A stretch of DNA of 64,000 nt from contig NC_019903.1 of the NCBI RefSeq assembly GCF_000243135.2, positions 2,518,001-2,582,000 on the forward strand, written 5' to 3'. This document shows, piece by piece, positions 48,029-56,509 of the stretch (positions are counted from its first letter, which is position 1; each line of letters begins with the position of its first letter). This DNA is from Desulfitobacterium dichloroeliminans LMG P-21439 (GTDB lineage: Bacteria; Bacillota; Desulfitobacteriia; Desulfitobacteriales; Desulfitobacteriaceae). The notes beneath the pieces were generated by a model. The model ran no database searches and was not told where the DNA came from. It was given only the letters and a program-made list of their open reading frames with translations. Made by a program: the position numbers and the translations under genes.

Positions 48029-48654
48029 TTGGCACCCATACCACGCAAATATAAAAAATTCTTAGCTATCAGTATACCTGTTCTAGCAATCTTTATCGGT
48101 TTCATAGCCTACATATACGAGTATACTTCTACCACTAATTATTGCGGTACGACCTGTCACATTATGGATGAAGCCTATGAAACTCAACTCCATAGTGCTC
48201 ACCGAGAAGAGCTTGTCGGGTGCAGCGATTGTCATCTCTATCATGGGAATAATATCGTTTATTCCTTAGTTTACAAGGGTTATTCAGGCATGAAAGATGT
48301 TTATAAAAATGCCTTTGATCAGCCGGTCGTTTTACATACTACAGAATGGAGCCAAGCTGTGATTCAAAAAAATTGCCTCAGTGGCGCTGGGATTACATAG
48401 CCGCTGAAAACAGCATGGGCTTCCACAGTCCTAATGAAGCTCTTCGTGTCCTCGGCGAAGGAATTGATTTTGCTCGGCAGGCTCAACTTCAAGCTAACCT
48501 AGCCATCGGAACCGCGGCCAGTGGCGCAGCTAATCCAAATGCAGGTGAAACTCCAGGGATAGGAACAGCCAATGAGGCCGCTGGTGGGGCCACTCCTCTG
48601 CAAGACAATAAGAATAATGAACAGAAGCCTACAGATGGTGATAAATCTCCATAA
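48029..48654 (+). pseudogene. Broken nrfHA: NrfH 5' part joined to NrfA 3' end
   Basis: A TTG at 48029 after AAAGGAGG starts an NrfH-like quinol dehydrogenase: a membrane anchor (FLAISIPVLAIFIGFIAYIYEY) and heme motifs CGTTCH (48143-48160) and CSDCH (48221-48235). After the first Cys of the expected third heme site (48374) the frame runs out at 48402. From about 48375, in another frame, the sequence matches the C-terminal end of the NrfA nitrite reductase (QWRWDYIAAENSMGFHSPNEALRVLG), then an Ala/Gly/Pro-rich tail to 48654. So the end of nrfH and most of nrfA appear deleted, with a frame change at the joint. It should be inactive for nitrite ammonification. Confidence 0.8.
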
Positions 48655-48717
48655 ACTGTTGAAAATCGCCCGAATGATGAAACAACCATTGGAACAAACA
48701 AAACCGTAAAAACGATA

Positions 48718-48792
48718 TAAAAGCAACCCGTTCTGATATTCGATCTGCTTAAAGTCAAACAGATTATATGCTGAATAGGCTGCTTTTTCTTT
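48718..48792 (+). terminator. Possible terminator after the nrf remnant
   Basis: AAAGCA...TGCTTTTTC brackets an inner GATCTG/ACAGAT stem on the plus strand; long and imperfect. Confidence 0.35.
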
Positions 48793-48825
48793 ATTCCTAT
48801 TAATCAACTCTTTTATCTCATCTCT

Positions 48826-49230
48826 TTAAAGCCTTTTTTCAACCTCATCCACTAATTGCTCGACATGATGGGGCAAAGGCATTCGGGTTATTCCGGTAAC
48901 AACCATATTGCTTCTTTGGATGGGAATAAGTAGTTTAAGAGCTGAGCTTGAGGATATTGCTCCAGCAATGTTTGGGGTAATCTCACCTAATAGACCGTGG
49001 ACTGTGGCAATGGCTAAGGATCCGGCAATGATATCAACTCGATTAGCATTATAGCAAATAGCAGCTTCACCGGATGCTCCTTCCGTAGCACCGGCCTTGA
49101 GCATCGCCCCGGTGGCTAGAGCATTGGTGCCAAGAGCTAAAATCTCTAAATCAGGCACCCGCTTGCGCAATTGGTCGACGATATGCTTCCCTATTCCCCC
49201 GCCTTGTCCGTCAATGACTGCAACTCTCAT
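48826..49230 (-). CDS. DUF3842 family protein
   Basis: 134 aa with a Rossmann-like start (MRVAVIDGQGGGIGKHIVDQL) and ILALGTNALATGAMLKAGA, then VDIIAGSLAIATVHGLLGEITP. These match DUF3842, an uncharacterised anaerobe-rich family. ATG 49230, 6 nt after GGAGG, is preferred to 49257. It is downstream of hypE on the same strand. Confidence 0.82.
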   Translation of the reverse strand: MRVAVIDGQGGGIGKHIVDQLRKRVPDLEILALGTNALATGAMLKAGATEGASGEAAICYNANRVDIIAGSLAIATVHGLLGEITPNIAGAISSSSALKLLIPIQRSNMVVTGITRMPLPHHVEQLVDEVEKRL

Positions 49231-49295
49231 CTCTAGCCTCCATCTTATCAGTGGCAATGTTATTAATAACTATACCATGTACATACCAAGAGTCT

Positions 49296-50288
49296 TTAGC
49301 AAATCCGTGGCAAATGTTCTCCTTCAAGCATACCCACGATTCGTTTCCCTCCTAAAGGGGTCTTAAGTAAAACCAGTCCCGGATCAGCCGCCTCTACCCT
49401 ACCGATAATAGCTGCCTCTTGACCTAGGGGATGATTCCTCATCCGAGTTAAGACCTCGTCCACCGCTTCGGGGGCAACGATAACCAAAACTTTTCCTTCA
49501 TTAGCGAGATAAAGAGGTTCCAAGCCTAGCATTCCGCAAGCTCCGGCAACACTCGGATGGAGAGGTAGTTTTTCTTCTTCAAGGATAATACTCACCCGGC
49601 CTTGCTTGGCAAGTTCATTTAAGGTTGTACCTACTCCGCCACGAGTCGGATCGCGCATGCAATGAATCCCCGGCATATAAAATTCATCGATTAAATGATT
49701 TAAAGGCGCACAATCACTGGTGACCGGAGTCTCAAATTCCAGTCCTTCACGGTCTGCGAGGATAGCCACCCCATGGTCGCCAATCGTACCACTAATCAGG
49801 ACATAATCTCCCGGTCTTATGTACTGAGGTCCTACTGCGCACTCTTTCAATGCACCAATGCCCGTCGTGTTAATAAATATTTTATCTGCGCTGCCCCGCT
49901 CTACAACCTTGGTATCACCGCAGACAATGGGTACCCCCGCCATTTGGGAAGTGGCGGCGATGCTTTGCACTATTTTTTCGAGATCTGCAAGCAATAACCC
50001 TTCTTCCAAAATCACAGCGAGAGTAAGATAACGAGGTTGGGCTCCTGATACAGCTAGGTCATTAATCGTGCCACATACTGCTAGTTTACCAATATCACCT
50101 CCTCGAAAAAAAAGAGGAGAAACCACAAAGGAGTCCGTGGTTATCGCAATCTTTTCACTGCCGGGTAGCCAAGTGGCATCATTCATTTGGTTGAGATAGG
50201 AGTTACTGAGATGCTTTTGAAAAATCTCCTGCACCAACTGATGACTCAACCTTCCCCCGCTCCCATGGGCCATAATAATCCGTTCCAC
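49296..50288 (-). CDS. hypE: Hydrogenase maturation protein HypE
   Basis: 330 aa, PurM/ThiL-like ATPase: AHGSGGRLSHQLVQEIF start, TTDSFVVSPLFFRGGDIGKLAVCGTINDLA (~50-80), DPTRGGVGTTLNELA. It ends with the conserved C-terminal PRIC, whose terminal Cys carries the carbamoyl/cyano group. It makes the CN ligands of [NiFe]-hydrogenase with HypF. It starts immediately after hypD. Confidence 0.97.
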   Translation of the reverse strand: MERIIMAHGSGGRLSHQLVQEIFQKHLSNSYLNQMNDATWLPGSEKIAITTDSFVVSPLFFRGGDIGKLAVCGTINDLAVSGAQPRYLTLAVILEEGLLLADLEKIVQSIAATSQMAGVPIVCGDTKVVERGSADKIFINTTGIGALKECAVGPQYIRPGDYVLISGTIGDHGVAILADREGLEFETPVTSDCAPLNHLIDEFYMPGIHCMRDPTRGGVGTTLNELAKQGRVSIILEEEKLPLHPSVAGACGMLGLEPLYLANEGKVLVIVAPEAVDEVLTRMRNHPLGQEAAIIGRVEAADPGLVLLKTPLGGKRIVGMLEGEHLPRIC

Positions 50289-51392
50289 TTATAACTCACT
50301 CCTTTGCGCATAACGATAATAGGCTGCACAGGATCCCTCCGACGAGACCATGCAGGGTCCCACTGGTGCTAAAGGTGTGCACTTCCGTCCAAATAACGGA
50401 CATTGGGGCGGAGCAATCTGTCCCTTGAGAACTTGCCCACAACGGCAGCCAGGGATTTCAACTGTTTCAAATACAGGAAGATCAAACTTTTTCTCAGCAT
50501 CCCAATCCTCATATCCCTTGCGGATGCCCAGTCCCCCTTGCTCGATGGTGCCTAGTCCGCGGAATGCCGCATCAACAGGTTCAAAAACTTTATCAATGAA
50601 AGACTGTGCCACGGGATTGCCTTCAGGCTTGACCATTCGCTGATACTGAATCTCGATTTCCGAACGACCTTGGGCTCTTTGTCTCAGTAACATCACTAGC
50701 CCTTCTAACACATCAACGCCCTCGAAGCCGGTAACCACTCCCGGTTTATTATAATCCTTAGCCATAAATTCTATAGGTTTAGTACCGATAATGGCACACA
50801 CATGCCCGGGATCCAAAAAACCATCCACTTTGGTCTCTGGATCTTCGGCTAACGCCCGTAATACGGGAGGAACAAGCTTATGCATGGATAAGACACTATA
50901 ATTCTTTAGCCCTTCGTTTTTGGCGCTTTCAATGCTTACGGCAACAGTCGGAACCGTGGTTTCAAAGCCTACCCCTAAAAACACAACTTCTTTAGTGGGG
51001 TTCTTTCGGGCAAGCTCTAAGGCATCCAGAGTCGAATAAACAATTCTAATATCGGCACCCTCACCACGCAGCATCTGCAAGCTTTTCTTCGATCCGGGAA
51101 CCCGAATCATATCACCAAAGGTTGCCGTAATAACATTGGGTTGGGCAGCAAGATATAAGAAACGGTCAATATCACTGCTGTCCGTAACACAGACGGGACA
51201 CCCCGGTCCGGAAACCAAGCGAATCTGAGACGGAAGGATATCACGCAAAGCATTTTTGGCAATAGCTACCGTATGGGTCCCACAAACCTCCATAACCGTA
51301 TAGGGTGTTGTCGCCAGTTCATAGATCTCTTGAAGGTAGCGCTCGGCAGCTGTTTTTATTCCTTGCTCAATATTATAATTCTTCACGGGCAT
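50289..51392 (-). CDS. hypD: Hydrogenase maturation protein HypD
   Basis: 367 aa with all hallmark cysteines: CGTHTVAI, GPGCPVCVTDSSDIDR (~70), PGHVCAIIG and the C-terminal [4Fe-4S] set (PGCRCGQVLKG ... CPLFGRKC ... GPCMVSSEGSCAAYYRY). With HypC it builds the Fe(CN)2CO unit. Its start overlaps the end of hypC by 20 nt. Confidence 0.97.
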   Translation of the reverse strand: MPVKNYNIEQGIKTAAERYLQEIYELATTPYTVMEVCGTHTVAIAKNALRDILPSQIRLVSGPGCPVCVTDSSDIDRFLYLAAQPNVITATFGDMIRVPGSKKSLQMLRGEGADIRIVYSTLDALELARKNPTKEVVFLGVGFETTVPTVAVSIESAKNEGLKNYSVLSMHKLVPPVLRALAEDPETKVDGFLDPGHVCAIIGTKPIEFMAKDYNKPGVVTGFEGVDVLEGLVMLLRQRAQGRSEIEIQYQRMVKPEGNPVAQSFIDKVFEPVDAAFRGLGTIEQGGLGIRKGYEDWDAEKKFDLPVFETVEIPGCRCGQVLKGQIAPPQCPLFGRKCTPLAPVGPCMVSSEGSCAAYYRYAQRSEL

Positions 51393-51600
51393 TCGCTTCC
51401 TCTATCAATAATTCTACCGTTTCTTCAGCATAGCGTTGATCCACGACCTCGATGGCAAAACCAGCGTGAACTAAGACATAATCACCGACTTGAGCATCAG
51501 GAACCAAATGGGTTCCTACAACACGCTCATTTCCCATCATATCGACTTTGGCCAAAAAGTCCTCAATCGAGACGATTCGAGCAGGAATAGCTAAACACAT
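51373..51600 (-). CDS. hypC: Hydrogenase maturation chaperone HypC
   Basis: 75 aa starting MCLAIPARI, where Cys2 binds the Fe ligand complex, and continuing VGDYVLVHAGFAIEVVD. The start must be the ATG at 51600 to place Cys at position 2; it overlaps the hypF 3' end by 10 nt. Confidence 0.95.
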   Translation of the reverse strand: MCLAIPARIVSIEDFLAKVDMMGNERVVGTHLVPDAQVGDYVLVHAGFAIEVVDQRYAEETVELLIEEANAREEL

Positions 51601-53906
51601 GATGAACACCTCTCATTTGCTATGATAACTTGCCCATAAGCAAGCCCCCCATCACCCGGTGGTAGTTCCTTGGCACGAAGGACTGGAATATCATGAATTT
51701 TACAGAGCTCTAATACTCTTTCCGTCAAAAGTTTATTTTGAAAGACTCCACCCGTCAAAGCTACAGGCCCTTGGTCTGCCTGGAGCCTAAGCACCGTTTG
51801 TACGATACCATGAGCTATGGAATCATGAAAATAGGTGGCAATAAAGCCATTTTCTTTTCCCTCAAGCAGGTCTTGCATAATCCTTGCAAAGATTCCCTTA
51901 ATTCTTAGGACTAACCCTTCTTCATCCTCATCCCACTCCATGGGATAACGCGGGGAAAGGCCTAAAAGCTCTTCAGATGCTCCGGAGCCAGAGATATCCC
52001 ACACGTTATGTAGCCAGGTTGTGGCCTTGCTCTCTAATTCAATGGCTGCCTGCCCTTCATATGTGACCTTTGTGCAAATACCCAGCACTGCGCTCACAGC
52101 ATCGAATAATCTGCCACAGCTTGAGGTTTTAAAAACATTAATCCTTTTTTCAAGCTGTTGGTCGAGAATTTTTTGTTCGGACGCGGCCAGACCCTCCCAG
52201 AGCTCTTGTGTTTTTGCCCATTCATGCGGAGAGAGCAGAGTTTTTCCATAGGCATAGGCAATACGCAAAGGGTGCTTCGCACCCGCATCGCCCCCGGGTA
52301 GCGGGAGATATTCAAGATGAGCCAAACGCTCATACCCAGCGGAACTCCCCTTTAGAAACTCAAACCCCCAGATCGTTTGATCCTCACCCCAACCTGTCCC
52401 ATCACAAACCACCCCTAATGTAGGTGCAGTGATACCATGCTCGCCCAAAACACTAACTAAATGGGCATGATGGTGCTGGACTTTGATCTTTGACAGCCAT
52501 GGTCCCTCTTGAGCAAAACGTGTCGTTTGGTAATTGGGATGGGCATCAAAGGCCACTACCTCCGGCACAATCTTTACGACCTTTTGGAAGGAAGTAAACT
52601 CTTGACGAAAGCGTTGAAAATTCTCATACCCTTCCATGTCCCCAATATACTGACTGGTAAAAGCCCTGCCTTCCGCCGCTAGACAGAAAGCATTTTTTAA
52701 TTCTCCACCCACCCCTAAGATGGGGGTAAGCTGACCCTTAGGGCCTGCTTGAGGTAAAGGAACATAGCCACGGGCTCGCCGATGCCATACAGTTTCTTCC
52801 CCAATGACCTGAAGCACCGAGTCATCACAAGGATGATAGATATCCCGATTATGAATCAGAAAATAATCAGCAATTCCCCCAAGCTCGCTCAAAGCTTCTT
52901 CATTTCTGTAGATTAATGGACGACCGCTTAGGTTGGCACTGGTCATCACCAAGAAATCGTAAGGACCATCAAAAAGCATCGCGTGCAAGGGCGTATAGGG
53001 CAGCATCACCCCTAAGGTATGGATTCCAGGCGCAATCTCCTGAGGAAGATAGTCCTTACTTTCCTTTTTCCTTTCTAGGATAACGATAGGCGCTGCAGGA
53101 CTTCTTAGAAGCGCCTCCTCCTGTGCAGAAAGTCGAAAAAATTTACGGATAACTTCTAAATTCCTAGCCATTAAAGCAAATGGCTTAGCTCCTCTTTCCT
53201 TACGCTGGCGCAAATGCTGAATAGCGGCAGAATCTCTGGCATCACAAACTAAATGAAATCCACCCAACCCCTTAACAGCGAGAATAGCTCCTTGAACTAT
53301 TTGCATTATACCCAATCCCTCTAATGCGCCACCTTGAGCATCCAAAAGCTGAATCGTGGGCCCACACTGGGTGCAAGCCACAGGCTGTGCATGAAAACGA
53401 CGGTCAGCCGGATTCTCATATTCATGGGCACAGTCCTCGCACATCGGGAAATCTTTCATGGTTGTCTGGATACGATCATAAGGAACATCCTCAATGATGG
53501 TGTAACGAGGTCCACAATTTGTACAATTGGTAAACGGGTAGTTATGACGTCTGTTTTTGAGATCCCTAAGATCACTAAAGCAATCGGCACAGGTCGCAAT
53601 GTCCGGTGAAATTAAAACATCAGCCAGACCATCATCCTCACTCTGAAGAATTTCAAAAGTCTCATAATAACAAAACACTGCTTCTTCACATTCGGCTTGA
53701 GTGATTTTCGCTACAGGAGGAGTTTCACTGAGTAGACGGGTATAGAAAATATCAACTTGTAATCCCTCGGCATGTATCCCTACCCCATGACTAGAATTAT
53801 TAACCCACCCCTTAATCCCCATCTCTAGTGCTAAACGATAGACATAGGGCCTAAACCCAACGCCTTGGACGATGCCATTGAGATGGATAGAATAAGCTCT
53901 TTTCAT
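51591..53906 (-). CDS. hypF: Carbamoyltransferase HypF
   Basis: 771 aa, complete multidomain HypF. It has an N-terminal acylphosphatase (GIVQGVGFRPYVYRL), two zinc fingers (CADC...CTNC, CEDC...CTQC; ~108-185), a YrdC-like domain (~200-380) and a Kae1-like C-terminal domain with HHHAHLVSVLGEHG near 480 and VALTGGVFQNKLL near 725. It prepares the cyanide ligand from carbamoyl phosphate. It is the first gene of hypFCDE; hypA and hypB are not in the window. Confidence 0.97.
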   Translation of the reverse strand: MKRAYSIHLNGIVQGVGFRPYVYRLALEMGIKGWVNNSSHGVGIHAEGLQVDIFYTRLLSETPPVAKITQAECEEAVFCYYETFEILQSEDDGLADVLISPDIATCADCFSDLRDLKNRRHNYPFTNCTNCGPRYTIIEDVPYDRIQTTMKDFPMCEDCAHEYENPADRRFHAQPVACTQCGPTIQLLDAQGGALEGLGIMQIVQGAILAVKGLGGFHLVCDARDSAAIQHLRQRKERGAKPFALMARNLEVIRKFFRLSAQEEALLRSPAAPIVILERKKESKDYLPQEIAPGIHTLGVMLPYTPLHAMLFDGPYDFLVMTSANLSGRPLIYRNEEALSELGGIADYFLIHNRDIYHPCDDSVLQVIGEETVWHRRARGYVPLPQAGPKGQLTPILGVGGELKNAFCLAAEGRAFTSQYIGDMEGYENFQRFRQEFTSFQKVVKIVPEVVAFDAHPNYQTTRFAQEGPWLSKIKVQHHHAHLVSVLGEHGITAPTLGVVCDGTGWGEDQTIWGFEFLKGSSAGYERLAHLEYLPLPGGDAGAKHPLRIAYAYGKTLLSPHEWAKTQELWEGLAASEQKILDQQLEKRINVFKTSSCGRLFDAVSAVLGICTKVTYEGQAAIELESKATTWLHNVWDISGSGASEELLGLSPRYPMEWDEDEEGLVLRIKGIFARIMQDLLEGKENGFIATYFHDSIAHGIVQTVLRLQADQGPVALTGGVFQNKLLTERVLELCKIHDIPVLRAKELPPGDGGLAYGQVIIANERCSSCV

Positions 53907-54132
53907 AACGAATTACCCGCTTTCTTTCGAGCCCAACCATGTAAATACATTCTACACTCGGAAGTGGTATTAAGTAAATAATTTTAATATTCAAAAATTT
54001 TAAAAAGGACTGGTAAACACTTGCGTAATAGGTTACAATCTAATTGTGGAATGCACTTACTATCACAATTAAGTGAAACTTAATAGTTTAAGTTTATCAT
54101 TTCACTCCTCCTCAATCTAACCCCTCTGCTCT

Positions 54133-54161
54133 ATGCCCAGCAACTTGTTGGGCTTTTTTTA
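54133..54161 (+). terminator. Orphan plus-strand terminator
   Basis: GCCCAGCAAC/GTTGGGC hairpin followed by a run of seven T; no plus-strand gene precedes it, hinting at a small RNA in the preceding ~120 nt. Confidence 0.65.
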
Positions 54162-54252
54162 TTTAGAATTTTCTAAGATCTTTACGAATAGAACTTCTAC
54201 ATTCGGTTATGTTAATAATGAATCTTGAATATTTCCCAGATAGTTGATCTGC

Positions 54253-54284
54253 ATGACAATCATGACGGCCATCATGATTATCAT
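54253..54284. repeat. 32-bp near-perfect palindrome with nested CATGA repeats
   Basis: ATGACAATCATGAC, then GGCC-centred, then the near-complement ATCATGATTATCAT; only two mismatched pairs in the 14-bp arms. It could be a regulator binding site or part of a His/Asp-rich coding remnant. Confidence 0.6.
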
Positions 54285-54324
54285 GGCAATGAAGTGACTT
54301 TCAAATGAGAGCACTTACCTAGAA

Positions 54325-54366
54325 GAGGCTGATGCAAAGCGTTTGTGGACTATGCATCGGCCCCTT
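54325..54366 (+). terminator. Second orphan plus-strand terminator
   Basis: GGCTGATGCA pairs (one G-T) with TGCATCGGCC around an 18-nt loop, followed by CCTTTTTG on the plus strand. Confidence 0.55.
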
Positions 54367-54395
54367 TTTGTGAGTACCGGATATGCGACAAAAAT

Positions 54396-54435
54396 AATCT
54401 CCCTACTGAAGAATTATCCTTCAATAGGGAGATAT
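54396..54435 (-). terminator. Terminator of the multiheme cytochrome gene
   Basis: ATCTCCCTA..TGAAGGA/TTCTTCA..TAGGGAGAT hairpin, followed by TATTTTTG on the minus strand. Confidence 0.8.
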
Positions 54436-54467
54436 TTATATTCTTCTTATGCTTTTACTTTAGCTCT

Positions 54468-55529
54468 TTACTTTGCTGCATCCGGCAGTAGCTTGGTAAT
54501 CAGATCGATAGCCTCTTGATTGGTAATCTCAATCTCTGGTGTCTTAGGTTTATCACCTAGCTTATCATAAGGGAGAGCGCCAAAGCTGTGATCCTTAGTA
54601 AAGTGTCCTCGAGCATCTGTGGGATTCTTCCACATCATCTTGTCAAGATCAAAGGATTTCCCTTCATGGCACTGAGCACAGATAGCTTGGGGTTTATCAG
54701 CTTTGAGTAATTGACCGCTGGCATTCGCCTTATGGGATTCGTGACAGGTCAAACAGGTCATCGAAGTACTTTGCCCATGCTTGCTGGCAAAATAATTTCG
54801 TGTTCCATAGTGGGTGTTAGCTGTCCATACCCCATCCTTATTCTTACTTGGATTGCTTTCATGACAGGTATTACATGCGTTGACAGCAGTCTTTGGATCC
54901 ATGGTTCCTTTCTTGGTAGTGGCACTTACGTGATTTCCACCGGGGCCATGACAGGACTCACAGGATACCCCATAGTCTTTAGAATTCACTTCAATACCTG
55001 GGGCGTGACAATTGCCGCAGGTGAAGCTTTCAGCTGTATAATCAGGCTTACCATCCTTATCCACATCAGTACCTTTAGCCGGCTTGATGACATATTTTTC
55101 TCCTGACTTCTCCAGGGCAGCTACACGGTAAACCTTCTCACTAAACCCTTCGGGAGCTTTAGCAATGACGTAATGATCCATCATTACCCCATAGACCAGA
55201 TCCTTATTGGCTAGATCAAGGTTCCCAGTCTTATCCGTAGCCTTCGGATCAAAGAGCTTTATTTCTCCTGCTGGCTGGGTTAAAGAATAATCTGTGAGGG
55301 GCGTAAAGGCTTTCGCGTGTTGCGATTTAGCAAAGTTGCCATGGTATTCCGAGTGACAGCCTTTGCAGCTTTCGCTACCCACATATTGAGCTTCAGCTGG
55401 TGGTTTCACAGGCTGATCTGTGGCAGTACCTGTGGGTGGCGGGGTTTGATTCTGCGTTTTGCAACCAACGAGTACCGTGATAACCAGTGCAATCAATGCT
55501 AGTCCGAGTATTATTTTCTTGGATTTCAA
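54468..55529 (-). CDS. Six-heme c-type cytochrome lipoprotein
   Basis: 353 aa. Lipoprotein signal LVITVLVGC (Cys ~23) with a Pro-rich linker. Six C-x2-C-H heme sites follow: CKGCH (~54), CGNCH (~170), CESCH (~187), CNTCH (~215), CLTCH (~253), CAQCH (~280). The layout recalls cytochrome c-554 or decaheme-type electron carriers with CESCHGPGGNH. It is probably a surface-anchored electron carrier in anaerobic respiration. The start is TTG with GGAGGAAGG. Partner reductase unknown. Confidence 0.9.
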   Translation of the reverse strand: MKSKKIILGLALIALVITVLVGCKTQNQTPPPTGTATDQPVKPPAEAQYVGSESCKGCHSEYHGNFAKSQHAKAFTPLTDYSLTQPAGEIKLFDPKATDKTGNLDLANKDLVYGVMMDHYVIAKAPEGFSEKVYRVAALEKSGEKYVIKPAKGTDVDKDGKPDYTAESFTCGNCHAPGIEVNSKDYGVSCESCHGPGGNHVSATTKKGTMDPKTAVNACNTCHESNPSKNKDGVWTANTHYGTRNYFASKHGQSTSMTCLTCHESHKANASGQLLKADKPQAICAQCHEGKSFDLDKMMWKNPTDARGHFTKDHSFGALPYDKLGDKPKTPEIEITNQEAIDLITKLLPDAAK

Positions 55530-55627
55530 ACTACCTTCCTCCTTTAAACGTATTCCTTTTCCTAAAATATAGTTTGATTAAGCATTGTGGTTAGTTTGTG
55601 CGTTTTACGTAATCTTATAAATATTTT

Positions 55628-55666
55628 TTAAAAAAAATAATACCCACACCAACTTTAGGCATGAGT
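55628..55666 (-). terminator. Terminator upstream of the cytochrome gene
   Basis: ATACTCATGCC pairs with GGTGTGGGTAT on the minus strand, followed by ATTTTTTTT; it lies ~100 nt before the cytochrome start, so it may be an attenuator or the end of the 61-aa gene transcript. Confidence 0.65.
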
Positions 55667-55675
55667 ATCGAAATA

Positions 55676-55732
55676 AAAAATCCCCCCTTCGTGACCAGTT
55701 ATCTTGTAATACAACCAGTTCACCTAAAAGCG
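55676..55732 (-). terminator. Second structured element with T-run
   Basis: TCCC.CTT..GGTGA pairs with TCAC.AAG.GGGGA around a second small stem (CTGGTT/AACTGG), followed by TTTTTTATTT on the minus strand. Together with the next hairpin it forms tandem terminators downstream of the 61-aa gene. Confidence 0.55.
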
Positions 55733-55804
55733 GGAGATTAAGAGCTCCAAGGAGCATAGTTTGTTTCGCTTATTATTCAATTTCATTATCATACAATAGC
55801 TGAT

Positions 55805-55990
55805 TTAATAGGCTAAGCTACTTTGGCTGACATCGTTAAATACTTGGTATTCAGAGACCAAAAAAGTTACAAATTTATATTTTTCATTCTGCAAAACGGC
55901 ATACCTTTCAGCTTCTTGCTTACTGATAAATATTCTGTCCACCGAACTAACAAAGTTAGTATCCATGCTCTTAACTACATAAACCTTCAT
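55805..55990 (-). CDS. Small protein of unknown function, 61 aa
   Basis: MKVYVVKSMDTNFVSSVDRIF, then ISKQEAERYAVLQNEKYKFVTFLVSEY. It has an alternating beta/alpha pattern without membrane segments. ATG 55990 follows GAGGAG at about 9 nt; a GTG three codons upstream is less likely. It is followed by tandem terminator structures. I do not recognise a family, but composition and the ribosome binding site support a real gene. Confidence 0.65.
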   Translation of the reverse strand: MKVYVVKSMDTNFVSSVDRIFISKQEAERYAVLQNEKYKFVTFLVSEYQVFNDVSQSSLAY

Positions 55991-56119
55991 ACCTATCACT
56001 CCTCTTCTCTATTTCTTACCCATATTATATTACACATTTTTTCAATACTATGAATATTTCCTCAAACGGATGAAATTTGAGCTTTTCAGGTTCGAAATGA
56101 GGGGTGAACGGTTAGTATT

Positions 56120-56149
56120 AGGGGAACTCCTACTTTACGGAGTTCCCCT
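56120..56149 (-). terminator. Hairpin after the glutaredoxin-like gene
   Basis: AGGGGAACTCC pairs perfectly with GGAGTTCCCCT around an 8-nt loop; no T-run on the minus strand, so possibly an mRNA-end stabiliser rather than a terminator. Confidence 0.5.
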
Positions 56150-56153
56150 AAGC

Positions 56154-56426
56154 TCAAGGTTCCAAGGCTTTTTCAAATACATTGCGGACGATATCCTTTG
56201 TAGCAGCTCCCTCATGAACCTTTATTCCATTAACAAAATATGTTGGAACATAATAGTAGGAATACTGCCTTGATATCTCCGGGTGAAGTTGTTCGTCAAC
56301 GATAGTAAACGCTACCCTATCATAATGGACATTTTCAGCCTTGAGCTCTTCCATCCAACGAAGCGCTTCTTTGCAATACGGACAGGATTCCAAAACAAAC
56401 ATCGTAACTGGTTTCATCGACTTCAC
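56154..56426 (-). CDS. Glutaredoxin-like thiol-disulfide protein
   Basis: 90 aa thioredoxin-fold protein: FVLESCPYCKEALRWMEEL with CPYC near residue 15-18 and the cis-Pro motif YVPTYFVNGIKVHEGAA near 60-75. This fits a small glutaredoxin or NrdH-like protein. The start is GTG 56426 (AAGGG 5 nt upstream) or the ATG three codons inside. It lies downstream of no obvious partner. Confidence 0.85.
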   Translation of the reverse strand: MKSMKPVTMFVLESCPYCKEALRWMEELKAENVHYDRVAFTIVDEQLHPEISRQYSYYYVPTYFVNGIKVHEGAATKDIVRNVFEKALEP

Positions 56427-56509
56427 GGCCCTTCACTTTCAAATGAATTGTGGATTATTAGATACCTCAACCTCATCATTATCTATAGCCAATATTCCCT
56501 CATCAAGGA

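Larger units (their letters stand above)
53907..54467. other. 560-nt intergenic region rich in signals, no conventional gene
   Basis: Between divergent-looking units. It contains two plus-strand terminators (54133-54161, 54325-54366), a 32-bp near-perfect palindrome (54253-54284) and the cytochrome gene's own terminator (54396-54435). Only very short plus-strand frames without ribosome binding sites exist, including a 27-codon His-rich one reading through the palindrome from 54227. Small RNAs or gene remnants are possible. Confidence 0.5.

Noticed and set aside
54055-54090. Ten-codon plus-strand frame MHLLSQLSET as a leader peptide
   Set aside because: No Shine-Dalgarno and no downstream gene to attenuate.
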